Shown piece by piece: positions 1 through 9,201 of a stretch of 64,000 nucleotides of DNA. The stretch is from Candidatus Rokuibacteriota bacterium. Its GTDB lineage: Bacteria > Methylomirabilota > Methylomirabilia > Rokubacteriales > CSP1-6. The DNA lies in assembly GCA_003220685.1 (NCBI GenBank), contig QHTE01000061.1, forward strand, positions 62,001 to 126,000, in the 5' to 3' direction. The notes beneath the pieces are model-generated. The model saw nothing but the letters and a program-made list of their open reading frames with translations, was not told the DNA's origin and made no database searches. Both the position numbers and the translations under genes were made by a program. The first letter of the stretch is position 1, and the number at the start of each line of letters is the position of its first letter.

Positions 1-1287
1 ACCCTGATCACGATCGCGCGCTTCGCCGGCCAGGATTACCTCGGCATGCTCGCCGGGCTGGGCGGCCCGGGCTCCACGCGGCTGCCGAAGCTCGCGAGAG
101 TCGTCGTGGTCGACGGCGAGCGCGGCGGCCCGCTGACGCCATTCGACACGCTCGGGGACCTCGGCGCGTCCGTCGGCGACGCCGAGCTCGACGCCGCCCA
201 GCGCGCGGTCAGGCGGGAGGACGTCGCCTACATCCTCTACACGTCCGGAACGACCTCGACGCCGAAAGGCGTCCAACTCGCGCACGGTGGGCTCGTCGAG
301 AACATGTGGAACATCGGCGAGCGCCAGCACCTGACCTCCGCCGATCGCCTGTGGATGGGCATCTCGCTCTTCTGGAGCTTCGGCTGCGCAAACGCCCTGC
401 TGGCGGTGATGACGCACGGAGGAACGATCGTACTCCAGGACGCGCTCGAGGCGGGCGCCGCGCTGGCGCTGATCGAGCGCGAGCGCTGCACCGTCTACTA
501 CGGCACGCCCAACATCGCGCTCGCGCTCACCGAGCATCCGGACCGCGCGCGTCGCGATCTCGCGTCGCTCCGCACCGGCGCCGCGATCGGTCCGCCGGCG
601 GCAATGCAGATGGTGATGGATCTCGGCGCGCGCGAGATCTGCAACGTCTACGGCCTCACCGAGACCTACGGCAACTGCAGCGTCACCGACGCTCACGATC
701 CCGCCGAGATCCGCCGGACGACGGTCGGCCGTCCGCTGCCGGGGATGGAGATACGCATCGTCGACCGCGAGACGCGCCGCCCGCTGCCGACGGGCCAGGT
801 TGGCGAGATTCTCGTTCGCGGCTACCTGACGCCGGGCTACTACAAGGACCCGGAGAAGAACGCCGCGGCCTTCGACGCCGACGGCTTCCTCGTCACCGGC
901 GACCTCGGGGCCGTCGGCGAGGACGGCCGGCTCAGCTTCCGCGGCCGCATCAAGGAGATGGTCAAGACCGGCGGCATCAACGTCGCGCCGCTGGAGGTCG
1001 AGGAAGTCCTGCTCGGCCACCCGGCCGTCGAGCAGGCGTATGTCGTCGGGCTGCCGGACGCGCGGAAAGAAGAGATCCTCGCCGCGGTCGTCGTGCTCCG
1101 CGACGGCCACGACGCCGGGCCCGAGGCGCTGCGCGCGTTCTGCAAGCAGGCGCTCGCGGCGTTCAAGGTGCCCCAGGAGTTCCGGCTGATGCGGCGCGAC
1201 GAGCTGCCGGTGACCGCCACCGGCAAGGTGCAGAAGTTCCGGCTCGCCGAGCTGCTCGGGCGGGCGCGCGGCGCCGCGAGCGCCTGA
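1..1287 (+). CDS. AMP-binding acyl-CoA ligase/synthetase, 5' end cut by window
   Basis: The reading frame is open from base 1, so the N-terminus lies outside the window; the visible part is 428 codons. It is an adenylate-forming enzyme that activates a carboxylic acid to acyl-AMP and then to the CoA thioester. The phosphate-binding signature (TSGTTSTPKG) is at bases 241-270, the adenine-site YGLTET motif near 649-666, the TGD motif near 895-903, and the C-terminal catalytic lysine in ATGKVQK near 1216-1236. Both the large and the mobile C-terminal domains are complete from the signature onward. The stop overlaps the ATG of the MFS gene by one base, so the two are probably co-transcribed. The substrate cannot be read from the sequence; the fatty-acid genes nearby suggest a fatty or aromatic acid. 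Confidence 0.9.
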   Translation, partial: TLITIARFAGQDYLGMLAGLGGPGSTRLPKLARVVVVDGERGGPLTPFDTLGDLGASVGDAELDAAQRAVRREDVAYILYTSGTTSTPKGVQLAHGGLVENMWNIGERQHLTSADRLWMGISLFWSFGCANALLAVMTHGGTIVLQDALEAGAALALIERERCTVYYGTPNIALALTEHPDRARRDLASLRTGAAIGPPAAMQMVMDLGAREICNVYGLTETYGNCSVTDAHDPAEIRRTTVGRPLPGMEIRIVDRETRRPLPTGQVGEILVRGYLTPGYYKDPEKNAAAFDADGFLVTGDLGAVGEDGRLSFRGRIKEMVKTGGINVAPLEVEEVLLGHPAVEQAYVVGLPDARKEEILAAVVVLRDGHDAGPEALRAFCKQALAAFKVPQEFRLMRRDELPVTATGKVQKFRLAELLGRARGAASA

Positions 1288-2498
1288 TGCGCCTGCTGCC
1301 GAACGACTGGCGGCGAAACGTCTGGGCCCTGACCCTCACCGTCTTCATCTCGTTCGTCGGCTTTCAGTTCTTCTCGCCGTTCCTGCCGCTCTACATCCGC
1401 GAGCTCGGCGTGACGGATCCGGCGAAGATCGCGCTGTGGTCGGGGCTCCAGGCCGCGGTCACGCCCGCGATGTCCGGTGTCCTGTCGCCGGTCTTCGGGC
1501 GCCTCGCCGATCGCTTCGGCCGCAAGGTGATGCTGATTCGCTCGCTGGTCGGCTTCGTCGTCATCGTCGCCGCGATGGGGCTGGTCACCTCGGTGCAGCA
1601 GCTCTTCCTCGCGCGCGTGATCATGGGGCTCTTCGCCGGCTTCACGCCGATGGTGATGGCGCTGGCCACGGTCTCGGCGCCCAAGGACAAGATGCCGGCG
1701 GCGATCGGCATGGTGCAGTCGGCTCAGCTCCTGAGCGTCGCGGTCGGCCCGGCGATCGGCGGCTACGTCGCCTCGCACTTCGGGATCCGCTACGCGTTCT
1801 TCGCGACGGCTGCTCTCTGCGCGCTGGCGCTCGTCGGGCTCATCGTGCTGTTCCAGGAGTTGTCGCCGCCCGCGGGCACCCTGCGCCACCCGGCGCCGAA
1901 GATGCCGCTCGGCGACGTGTTCAGATACCCTCACTTCGCCGTGGTGATGGCGCTGCTGTTCGTCGCGCAGTTCGTCGACCGCGGGCTGGCGCTCTTGGTC
2001 CCGCTCCAGGTCGCGCATCTTCCCGACATCGAGAAGATCGCGGCCGTCTCGGGCACGATCGTCTCGATCGGCGCGATCGCCGCGACGGCGTCGGCCAACG
2101 TCGCCGCGCGGCTCGCGCGCGAGGTGCCCGCCGCGCGGATCTTGTTGATCGGGCTCTTCGTCGGCGGCCCGCTCTGCGCGGCGATGGCGCTGCCGCGTGG
2201 CTGGCCCATGCTGCTCGTGCTGCGCCTGCTCACCGGGCTCTGCCTGGGCGCCGCGATCACCCTGACCTACTCGCTCGGCGCCACGATCGTGCCCGCGGAG
2301 CACCGCGGCGCGGCGTTCGGCTGGCTGGGCCTCGGCCTTCAGATCGGCACCGCGGCCAGCCCGCTCGCGAGCGGCGCCATCGCCGCGGTCAGCATTCCCG
2401 GCGCGTTCGTGTTCGACGGCGCGCTGGCCTGGGTCGCCGCCGCGCTGCTGCTCTTCGGCGGGCGCGGACTGCGCTCGCGCCCGGCTCACGGCGCCTGA
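1287..2498 (+). CDS. MFS transporter
   Basis: A 403-residue major facilitator protein with about 12 hydrophobic segments. The MFS loop motif between TM2 and TM3 is visible as GRLADRFGRK (about residues 71-80), and a charged central loop follows TM6. The length is typical of 12-TM drug:H+ antiporter-like members. The ATG shares one base with the stop of the upstream acyl-CoA ligase, which points to translational coupling. It may export or import the ligase substrate or product, but that is inferred from position only. The gene ends facing the enoyl-CoA hydratase gene, 81 bases away. Confidence 0.88.
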   Translation: MRLLPNDWRRNVWALTLTVFISFVGFQFFSPFLPLYIRELGVTDPAKIALWSGLQAAVTPAMSGVLSPVFGRLADRFGRKVMLIRSLVGFVVIVAAMGLVTSVQQLFLARVIMGLFAGFTPMVMALATVSAPKDKMPAAIGMVQSAQLLSVAVGPAIGGYVASHFGIRYAFFATAALCALALVGLIVLFQELSPPAGTLRHPAPKMPLGDVFRYPHFAVVMALLFVAQFVDRGLALLVPLQVAHLPDIEKIAAVSGTIVSIGAIAATASANVAARLAREVPAARILLIGLFVGGPLCAAMALPRGWPMLLVLRLLTGLCLGAAITLTYSLGATIVPAEHRGAAFGWLGLGLQIGTAASPLASGAIAAVSIPGAFVFDGALAWVAAALLLFGGRGLRSRPAHGA

Positions 2499-2579
2499 AA
2501 CGGAAGCCGGGTGGGCGAACGGCGTCGCGCGTGCTCCGCGGGCGACCCGATGACCTGGTCGCGCCGGTCGCCGGCCCGA

Positions 2580-3335
2580 TCACTCGTAGCGCGGCGGTCG
2601 CTTCTCGCGGAAGGCGGCGACGCCTTCCCGGAAGTGCGTGCTGGCCCGCACGCGGTCGCCCAGCTCCTGCTCGAGCGCCTCGCGCGAGAGCGCGTGGTCG
2701 GCGATCGTCGCGCTGATCTGGCGCTTCACCGCCTGCACCGCCGACGGGCTGTTGCCGGCGATCGTCTCGGCGGTCTCGAGGGCCCAGGCCATGAGGCCCT
2801 CGGCCGGCACGACGCGATTGACGAGCCCCAGGCGTGCGGCCTCGGCGGCGTCGACGAGCCGGCCGGTCAGCAGGAGGTCCATGGCGTGCACGTAGCCGAT
2901 CTGCTGCGGGAGCTTCACCGTCGCGCCGCCGAACGGATAGATGGACCAGCGCACCTCCGGCAGCCCGAAGCGCGCGTGAGGCGCGGCGGCGCGTACGTCG
3001 GTGGAGAGGAGCAGCTCGACGCCGCCGCCGACGCAGTCGCCGTTGACGGCCGCCACGATCGGCTTCGAGAACACGTGATGCTTCAATAGCGCGTGACTGA
3101 CGACGCGGGCCGTCTCCGGCGCCGCGGAGAGATCGCCGCTCATGTCGGCGCCCGCGCAGAACGCGCGCGCGCCGGCGCCGGTGAGGACAACGCACCGGCA
3201 GCTGCCGCGGTCGAGCTCGTCCCACAGCCGGGCGAGGTCGGCCATCATCTGGCGCGACATCGCGTTGAGCCGGGGCTGGTTGTCGAGAGTGACCACGACG
3301 ACGTGCCGGCCGTGCTCGCGAACGTGGATCTCCAC
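2580..3335 (-). CDS. enoyl-CoA hydratase/isomerase (crotonase) family protein
   Basis: A 251-residue crotonase-fold protein. Both oxyanion-hole segments are present: GARAFCAGADM near residues 54-64 and NGDCVGGGVEL near residues 99-109. The second carries a glutamate at the Glu144-like position, and the LPEV motif about 24 residues later supplies the second catalytic-type glutamate, so hydratase chemistry is possible. The GTG start at 3335 is chosen because it lies just after the stop of the upstream oxidoreductase gene (two bases between them) and gives the usual family length; an upstream CTG is a weaker alternative. It probably acts in beta-oxidation or degradation of a CoA thioester together with the neighbouring oxidoreductase. 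The exact substrate is unknown. Confidence 0.88.
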   Translation of the reverse strand: MEIHVREHGRHVVVVTLDNQPRLNAMSRQMMADLARLWDELDRGSCRCVVLTGAGARAFCAGADMSGDLSAAPETARVVSHALLKHHVFSKPIVAAVNGDCVGGGVELLLSTDVRAAAPHARFGLPEVRWSIYPFGGATVKLPQQIGYVHAMDLLLTGRLVDAAEAARLGLVNRVVPAEGLMAWALETAETIAGNSPSAVQAVKRQISATIADHALSREALEQELGDRVRASTHFREGVAAFREKRPPRYE

Positions 3336-3337
3336 GC

Positions 3338-4324
3338 TCAGTCGCCCCGCAGCCCCGGGACGACGACCACCTTGCCGTAGGCCCGGCGATCGGTCAGGAG
3401 CTTGATCGCCTCGACGCTCTTCTCGAGCGGAAGACGGTGCGAGATGCACGGCCGCAGCTTGCCTTCCTCGTACCAGCGCAACAGCTCGTCGACCGACGCG
3501 CGCAGCTTCTCCGGCGCGTGCCAGCGGAAGTAGCGGAGCGACGTGCCCATGGCGGCCCGGTTCTTCACCAGGAGCCGGTTCGCGGGAATCTGCTGTACGC
3601 CACCGACGAATCCGACGACCAGGATGCGGCCGCCCCAGCCGAGCGCCGAGAGCGCGGCGTCGAAGAGCCCGCCACCGACCGGATCGAAGCACACGTCGGC
3701 GCCCTTGCCGTCCGTCATCGTCAGCACCCGCGCGGTGAGCTTCTCGGTCGAGTAGTTGACGAGATCGTCGGCGCCGCGCTCGCGGGCCACCGCGAGCTTC
3801 TCGGCCGTGCTCGCCGCCGCGATCACGCGCGCCCCCATCGCTTTGCCGATCTCGACGGCCGTGAGGCCGACGCCGCCGGCGGCGCCCAGGACGAGCAGGG
3901 TCTCGCCGGGCTCGAGGCGGCCCTGCCAGCGAAGCGCGACGTGGCTCGAGATGTACGCGACGGGAAATGCACCGGCCTCTTCGAAGCTCATCCGGGCCGG
4001 GATCGCGAACGTCTCGGACTCCGGCGCCACCGCCATCTCGGCGAGGCCGCCGTAGGCGAGGATCGCCATCACCCGATCGCCGGGTCTGAGGCGCGTCACG
4101 CGTGCGCCGCACGCGGCCACGATGCCGGCGGTCTCGAGCCCCGGGCTGAACGGCAGATCCGGCTTCGTCTGGTAGCGGCCGGCCGTCATCAGGGCGTCGG
4201 CGTAGTTGACGGCGGTCGCCTTCACGGCGATCAAGACGTCGTCGGGGCCGGGAGTCGGCGCGGCGACCTCTTCCAGCTTGAGACCGTCGAGCTCTCCCCA
4301 CGCACGACAGATCACGGCACGCAC
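3338..4324 (-). CDS. NADPH:quinone oxidoreductase-like (MDR family, zinc-free)
   Basis: A 328-residue medium-chain dehydrogenase/reductase. The N-terminal GroES-like domain (to about residue 120) has the quinone-oxidoreductase segment AVNYADALMTAGRY and lacks the zinc-ligand cysteines of alcohol dehydrogenases. The Rossmann domain shows LGAAGGVGL near residues 145-153, followed by a helix and a strand compatible with NADPH. It is adjacent to an enoyl-CoA hydratase gene (2 bases apart) and lies downstream of an amidase, so it may reduce an enone or enoyl intermediate. Quinone reductase and 2-enoyl reductase activities cannot be told apart here. Confidence 0.88.
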   Translation of the reverse strand: MRAVICRAWGELDGLKLEEVAAPTPGPDDVLIAVKATAVNYADALMTAGRYQTKPDLPFSPGLETAGIVAACGARVTRLRPGDRVMAILAYGGLAEMAVAPESETFAIPARMSFEEAGAFPVAYISSHVALRWQGRLEPGETLLVLGAAGGVGLTAVEIGKAMGARVIAAASTAEKLAVARERGADDLVNYSTEKLTARVLTMTDGKGADVCFDPVGGGLFDAALSALGWGGRILVVGFVGGVQQIPANRLLVKNRAAMGTSLRYFRWHAPEKLRASVDELLRWYEEGKLRPCISHRLPLEKSVEAIKLLTDRRAYGKVVVVPGLRGD

Positions 4325-4337
4325 GATGGGCGATCCT

Positions 4338-5975
4338 CTATGGCAAGGCGTTGAGGTACTGCGGGGGACGGCGCGCTTTCGTCGCCTGCTCGAACGCGTA
4401 CGCGAGCTTGATGAGCGTCGGCTCGCTCCAGGCGCGGCCCATGAACGTGATGCCCACCGGGAGCCCGGACACGGCGCCCGCCGGGACGCTGACGAGCGGA
4501 TAGCCGACCAGCGCGGCGCTCTTGGCGCTGCTGCCGCGCAACTGGTCGCCGTTGACGAGATCGACCGGCCACGCCGGGGTGGTCGTGGGCGCGATCAGCG
4601 CGTCGAGCTGCTGCCCATCCATGACGGCGTCCAGGCCTTCCTTGCCCGCCAGACGGCGGCACTTGTCGAGCGCCTCGAGGTACTCCGCTTCCGTCAGCTC
4701 GCCCTTCGCCTGCGCGCGCTCGAGCAGCTCCTGGCCGAAGTACGGCAGGTTCTCGCGGGCGTTGCGCTTGTTGAACTGGATGACGTCGTCGAGCGTCCGC
4801 ACGTGCGCGCCCGGCGCCACGCTCGACAGATATGCGTTCACGCCGGCCTTGAACTCGTAGAGGAGCACGATCAGCTCGGCGGACGTGAGCGCGACACGAT
4901 CGAAGTTGGGGATCTTGACGGGGTCGACGATCACCGCGCCGCCGTTTCGCAGGGCGTCGATCGCCTGGTTGACGACCGCGTCGGCCTTCGGGCTGTAGCC
5001 GAAATATCCGTCGCGGGGCACGCCGATGCGGGCGCTGCGAAGCCCGTTGAGGTCGAGGTACTTGACGTAATCGCTCTGCCACTTGCCCGCGCTCGCCTGC
5101 GTCGCGGGATCGCGCGAGTCGACGCCGACGAGCGCCCCCAGGACCGCGGCCGCGTCCGCGACGGTCCGCCCGAACGGGCCCACGGTGTCCTGCGTCACCG
5201 AGATCGGGATCACGCCCGCGCGGCTCGTGAGCCCCACCGTCGGCTTGATGCCGACCACGCCGTTGACGCCGGCCGGGCAGATGATCGAGCCGTCGGTCTC
5301 GGTGCCGATCGACACCGTGACGAGGCTCGCCGCGACCGCGATCGCCGAGCCCGAGCTCGACCCGCACGGCGTGCGGTTGAGCACGTAGGGATTGCGCGCC
5401 TGGCCGCTCCGGGCGCTCCAGCCGCTCGAGTTGGGCGTCGACTTGAAGTACGCCCACTCGCTCATCGAGGCCTTGCCAAGGATGACCGCGCCCGCCTGGC
5501 GCAGCCGCCGCGCGATCGTCGAGTCCTCGCGCGGGCGCGCGCCGACGAGGGCCAGGGCGCCGGCGGTCGTCTCCATCTTGTCCGCGGTGGCGATATTGTC
5601 TTTTAACAGGATTGGGATGCCGTGGAGCGGGCCGCGGACACGTCCGGCGCGCCGATCCTCGTCGAGGCCGCGGGCGATCGCGACCGCGTCGGGATTGATC
5701 TCCTGGACCGAGCGCAAGGTGGGACCGCTGCGGTCGATCGCCTGGATCCGCGCGAGGTACAGCTGCACGAGCGTCTCGGCGTCGAGGCGCCCTGCGCTCA
5801 GCGCCGCCTGGAGCTCAGCGACGCCGGCCTCCTCGACGTTGACCCCGGCGCCCGGTATGCGGACCGTCGCGCAGGCCGCGAGCAGCGGGGCGACACTCAT
5901 CCCGGCCGCCGCCATCACGCTGGCTCGCACGAAATCCCGGCGCGTCGAGTCCGTGGTACCGCGAGCCTCATCCAT
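4338..5975 (-). CDS. exported amidase (amidase signature family), Tat/lipoprotein-like N-terminus
   Basis: A 545-residue amidase-signature enzyme. The Ser-cisSer-Lys triad is visible as LLKDN (Lys), the Gly/Ser-rich GSSSGSA segment (cis-Ser) and TDGS (nucleophilic Ser). The ATG at 5975 is preferred over a frame extending 45 codons further. It is preceded by a GGGGGA ribosome-binding site, and it places a twin-arginine-like RRDFVR motif at residues 12-17 and a lipobox-like LLAAC at Cys35, so the protein is probably exported and may be lipid-anchored. The chain is longer than cytoplasmic amidases because of this N-terminus. It could hydrolyse an aliphatic or aryl amide outside the cytoplasm. 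The 13-base gap to the oxidoreductase suggests one transcript. Confidence 0.87.
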   Translation of the reverse strand: MDEARGTTDSTRRDFVRASVMAAAGMSVAPLLAACATVRIPGAGVNVEEAGVAELQAALSAGRLDAETLVQLYLARIQAIDRSGPTLRSVQEINPDAVAIARGLDEDRRAGRVRGPLHGIPILLKDNIATADKMETTAGALALVGARPREDSTIARRLRQAGAVILGKASMSEWAYFKSTPNSSGWSARSGQARNPYVLNRTPCGSSSGSAIAVAASLVTVSIGTETDGSIICPAGVNGVVGIKPTVGLTSRAGVIPISVTQDTVGPFGRTVADAAAVLGALVGVDSRDPATQASAGKWQSDYVKYLDLNGLRSARIGVPRDGYFGYSPKADAVVNQAIDALRNGGAVIVDPVKIPNFDRVALTSAELIVLLYEFKAGVNAYLSSVAPGAHVRTLDDVIQFNKRNARENLPYFGQELLERAQAKGELTEAEYLEALDKCRRLAGKEGLDAVMDGQQLDALIAPTTTPAWPVDLVNGDQLRGSSAKSAALVGYPLVSVPAGAVSGLPVGITFMGRAWSEPTLIKLAYAFEQATKARRPPQYLNALP

Positions 5976-6116
5976 GATCAGTCCCCCAAGATGCGCGACG
6001 TGAGCCGCGAGGTCACGATGATAGCCATTCGTCGTCGCCCAGTCACCCCTCTCGTGTCGATCCAAGCCGGTGTACGGGCGCTGCCGGTGGCCGGCATCAC
6101 GGGACGACAACGTCTG

Positions 6117-7214
6117 TCATCGGCGAACGAGCCGTGTCACCACCAACGTCAGACACGAGGGATCCGCGTGCTCCGCGTCGTAGAACTCTTGCTCCCCGCA
6201 CGGCACGACTCCGGGATCGGACGCGTCGAGAAAACGAACACGGAGCCGGGCCGTCAGATCCCGCAGGAACGCCGCCGTGGTCTCGATGGCGTGGGCCTGC
6301 GCCGGGTCGGAATGCAGCAGCCGCCAGGCCAATGGATGGTAGGGCGCCATGAACGCGACAACCCGGACGCCCTGAGCGGCCATGTCGCGCCAGAGAACCT
6401 CCAGGCGGTGCGCGCGCTGCGTGTCCCAGCGAAAGCCGGCCAGATGGGTGTCGCCACCCTGGACATAGCGTTGCGCGGTGAGGCGGAGATCGGCGATCGT
6501 GGGCCGTCCGGCGGCGCGGATCACGCTTCCATCGGCGCGGATCGCGTTGCGTCCGCCGACCTCAGCCTCCGGCACGAGGTCCCGCCGCAGGGCCTCGGCG
6601 ACGCTTTCACCGAGGCGGCGCCGTCCCGTCAGGGGGCGCTCGAGATCGGCGAGGGAAGTAGTCAGCACCGTGAAGGAGAGCAGCTCCTTCAGGCGATACC
6701 AGTGGTACATGGCGTCGCCGAAGACGGGCGCCACACCGCGCCCTTCGTCATTTCGTTCGAGGAAGCGCGTGACGATGTCACCGAGCGCGAGCCACCGCAC
6801 CTGCTCGTGCGCGGCGTTGAACAGCCAGGCGTCGAGGGAAAAGATCGCGAAGTCGGGAATCTTCCCGCTGGCTCGCAGGAGTGCCCACACTGCGATGTAG
6901 TCCTCGATGCTCGCCGCCGACATGCCCGCGTTGTAGAACGTCCCGGCGCTCGCATCGATGGCCGCGCCCGACAGTTCGCGGATCCGGCTCGAGCCGAACG
7001 CCACGATGCGGGGAGGCGGGATCGCGGCGATGCGGACCTTCTGGAGCCGCCGTTCGTCGACATAGCCCGAGAACACCATGGCGAGGCCCGGGCGGAACTC
7101 GCCCGCGAGCCGCCGCGCGCGCGCTTCGTGACGCGCCAGATCCCACGCGGCGACGCCGTTGATCAGGAGCACGAGTCCCAGCAGCAGGGACACGGTGACG
7201 ACGTAGGGTCGCAC
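6117..7214 (-). CDS. SGNH-like protein, partner of MBOAT acyltransferase
   Basis: A 365-residue membrane-anchored protein with one N-terminal hydrophobic segment (about residues 5-27). An SGNH-type serine motif FGSSR places Ser75 in the nucleophile position, and a C-terminal DAEH sequence fits the Asp-x-x-His pair of the family. The GTG start at 7214 is 4 bases after the stop of the MBOAT gene. Such pairs (compare AlgJ/AlgX or DltD with AlgI/DltB) complete transfer of acyl groups to extracytoplasmic glycans, with the MBOAT protein passing the acyl group across the membrane. Here the likely acceptor is the exopolysaccharide made by the genes that follow. Family membership comes from motifs and context; overall divergence is high. 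Confidence 0.72.
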   Translation of the reverse strand: MRPYVVTVSLLLGLVLLINGVAAWDLARHEARARRLAGEFRPGLAMVFSGYVDERRLQKVRIAAIPPPRIVAFGSSRIRELSGAAIDASAGTFYNAGMSAASIEDYIAVWALLRASGKIPDFAIFSLDAWLFNAAHEQVRWLALGDIVTRFLERNDEGRGVAPVFGDAMYHWYRLKELLSFTVLTTSLADLERPLTGRRRLGESVAEALRRDLVPEAEVGGRNAIRADGSVIRAAGRPTIADLRLTAQRYVQGGDTHLAGFRWDTQRAHRLEVLWRDMAAQGVRVVAFMAPYHPLAWRLLHSDPAQAHAIETTAAFLRDLTARLRVRFLDASDPGVVPCGEQEFYDAEHADPSCLTLVVTRLVRR

Positions 7215-7218
7215 GTCG

Positions 7219-8607
7219 CTAGAACTGGAAGTAGAGGAACCGAGAGCCGTAGTTCATCAGGAGCAGCGCGGCGACCGTCGCGACGGCGAGCCCCGCCTGG
7301 GGAAGGGCGCGAAGGGAGCCCAGCGGGAGCTCCAGACTGTTCGGAGAGACCCGCACGATGGTGAAGCAGACGACGACCAGCGCGAGCAGCATACCGGTCT
7401 GCGACGACCACGTCCGCACGCCGTGAGCCCCCGCGAGCGCGGCGAACCATGCTGCCGCCCGACCGAAATCGCTCGACCGGAAGAAGACCCAGCCGAGCGT
7501 GACGAACAGGAATGTGAGGTTCCGTCGGACGGTCGTGCCGAGGCGGTCCCACCAGGGAAGCTCCCCGTGCACCAGCAGCAGCAGCCCATGCCACGCGCCC
7601 CAGGCCGCAAACGTCCAGCTCGCGCCGTGCCAGAGGCCGCCCAGCACCATCGTCGCCATGATGTTGAAGCGACGTCGAGCGGGCGGACACCGGTTGCCGC
7701 CTAGACTGATGTAGAGATAGTCACGCAGCCAGAAGGACAGGGTCATGTGCCAGCGCCGCCAGAAATCGCGTGGAGAGACGGCCTTGTACGGGCTATTGAA
7801 GTTCTGCGGCAGCTCGATGCCGAACAGCCGGCCGAGCCCGATCGCCATGTCGGAGTACCCGCTGAAGTCGAAGTAGATCTGGAACGCGTACCCCAGCAGC
7901 GCGAGCCACGCATGCACCAGGTCGAGCGGGGCCGTCGGCGCGAGCAAGGGATCGACCAGGTTGCCGAGGCGATCGGCGATCAGCACCTTCTTCGACAGTC
8001 CGACGCAGAAGAGGAAGGTGCCTTCCTGCCAGCGCGCGGCGATCCCCCTCTCGGCTATGCGCGCGAGCTGCGGGATCAGCTGGTGATGGCGCGTCAGCGG
8101 GCCCGCGACGAGATGCGGGAAGAAGCTGACGAAAGCCGCAAAGCGGATGAAGTTCCGCTCGGCGGGCGCAGCGCCCCGCCACACGTCGATGATGTACGAC
8201 AGCGTCTGGAACGTGTAGAAGCTGATTCCCGCGGGAAGGACGACCTCGAACCAGCCGAACGAGCCCCCGGCGAGACCGAGAGCCTCCGCCGCACGTTCCG
8301 CGGTGTGGACGAGGAGCCCGGAGTACTTGAAATAGGCCAGCATCCCGAGGTTCCCCGCGAGCGAGACCGCCAGCAGCCATCCGCGACCACGGCCCGCCGG
8401 CCGCGGCGCGATACCGAGCGCCACCAGGTAGTCGACGGCCGTGGTGACGAGCATCGGCACGATGAACCACCAGTGCCCGGCGAACGCATAGAATACGACA
8501 CTCGTCGCGGTGATCCAGCGGAGCAGCGGCTGACCGCGCAACCGGAGCGCTACGACGAGGACGACGGGCAAGAACAGCAAGAGGAACTCCAGGGACGTGA
8601 ACAGCAC
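7219..8607 (-). CDS. MBOAT family O-acyltransferase (AlgI/DltB-like)
   Basis: A 462-residue polytopic membrane protein with about 11 hydrophobic segments and the MBOAT core. The invariant catalytic histidine is His327 in GGLWHGASW, and the second conserved histidine is His287 in RRWHMT. It probably moves acetyl or another acyl group across the membrane for O-acylation of a polysaccharide, working with the SGNH protein encoded 4 bases downstream. The GTG start at 8607 leaves about 230 bases to the divergent secreted-protein gene. It lies directly beside the exopolysaccharide operon, which suggests the product is O-acylated. Confidence 0.9.
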   Translation of the reverse strand: MLFTSLEFLLLFLPVVLVVALRLRGQPLLRWITATSVVFYAFAGHWWFIVPMLVTTAVDYLVALGIAPRPAGRGRGWLLAVSLAGNLGMLAYFKYSGLLVHTAERAAEALGLAGGSFGWFEVVLPAGISFYTFQTLSYIIDVWRGAAPAERNFIRFAAFVSFFPHLVAGPLTRHHQLIPQLARIAERGIAARWQEGTFLFCVGLSKKVLIADRLGNLVDPLLAPTAPLDLVHAWLALLGYAFQIYFDFSGYSDMAIGLGRLFGIELPQNFNSPYKAVSPRDFWRRWHMTLSFWLRDYLYISLGGNRCPPARRRFNIMATMVLGGLWHGASWTFAAWGAWHGLLLLVHGELPWWDRLGTTVRRNLTFLFVTLGWVFFRSSDFGRAAAWFAALAGAHGVRTWSSQTGMLLALVVVCFTIVRVSPNSLELPLGSLRALPQAGLAVATVAALLLMNYGSRFLYFQF

Positions 8608-8696
8608 GGGTCATCATAGCACTGGCCATCGGCGATAATTTGTCATCGGTCCGGTATCATCTGCGCCAGCCTGTCCAGTCGCTGACCACCGATTCC

Positions 8697-8708
8697 AACC
8701 GGCCGGTT
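8697..8708. repeat. 12-base perfect palindrome in divergent intergenic region
   Basis: AACCGGCCGGTT is a perfect inverted repeat between the divergent MBOAT gene and the secreted-protein gene. It could be a regulator site. A 12-base palindrome is expected by chance several times in a GC-rich window of this size, so only its intergenic position supports it. Confidence 0.25.
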
Positions 8709-8841
8709 TCTGCTAAGTCCCCGAGAAATCGGAAAGGGCGCCCCCGCCCGCGTCCTGGCACCGCCCGTGCACCGCACGACGTCGACCACGGTAGATGACG
8801 AGATCGGCCGGGGTGATGACCTCAGGAGATGGAGCGTTCAA

Positions 8842-9201
8842 TTGAAACAATCATTCGCAACTGCCGGTCTTGGCATTCTCTCGCTCATCGCGGCGATCGC
8901 CACATCCGCCGAGGCCCAATCGAAGCCAAAGACGGAATCCGAGGTTGTGTCGATGCCCTCGCCGAGCGCCTTCGAGTCGCTGTCGGCGGGCAACAAGCGG
9001 ATCGCGACCGCGCTTTTCGAAGCGCAAACGACCGCGAACGGGGCGACGCCGATGACGCTCGAGCAGATCGCGCAGGAGCGGCGGAGCGGCCGGAAATGGG
9101 GCGACGTCTTCCAGGCCATGAAGGCACAAGGCCTCATCCAGGCCGAGACGCTTGGTCAGGTCCTCGGCCGCTACGACCGCGCCCGTCACTCGCGTAGCTG
9201 A
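8842..9201 (+). CDS. small secreted protein of unknown function
   Basis: A 119-residue protein starting at TTG 8842. The first 26 residues form a signal peptide: a Lys, a hydrophobic run and an AEA cleavage site before Gln. A longer frame from ATG 8767 would put 25 charged residues before the signal, so the TTG is preferred. AGGAG at 8824-8828 is 13 bases upstream, longer than ideal. The mature part is polar and helical, with about 35 residues resembling a small helical bundle (LEQIAQERRSGRKWGDVFQAMK). No family is recognised. It is transcribed away from the acylation genes, and its last 16 bases overlap the end of the polymerase gene on the other strand. Confidence 0.6.
   Translation: MKQSFATAGLGILSLIAAIATSAEAQSKPKTESEVVSMPSPSAFESLSAGNKRIATALFEAQTTANGATPMTLEQIAQERRSGRKWGDVFQAMKAQGLIQAETLGQVLGRYDRARHSRS

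Noticed and set aside
840-2489. A 549-codon open frame on the minus strand opposite the acyl-CoA ligase and MFS genes
   Set aside because: Its translation is Arg/Asp/Glu-rich low complexity with no motifs, as expected opposite GC-rich codons; the plus strand has clear family motifs throughout.
2542-2562. Hairpin GCGACC/GGTCGC between converging genes as a terminator
   Set aside because: The stem is only six bases with a 9-base loop and no T-run, which is weak in GC-rich DNA.
5976-6110. A 45-codon N-terminal extension of the amidase
   Set aside because: The ATG at 5975 has a ribosome-binding site and is followed directly by an export signal, which the extension would bury.
8837-8846. TTCAATTGAA as a second copy of the regulator palindrome at 41428-41442
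   Set aside because: The half-sites are similar, but the spacing differs and the site lies inside the start region of an unrelated gene.
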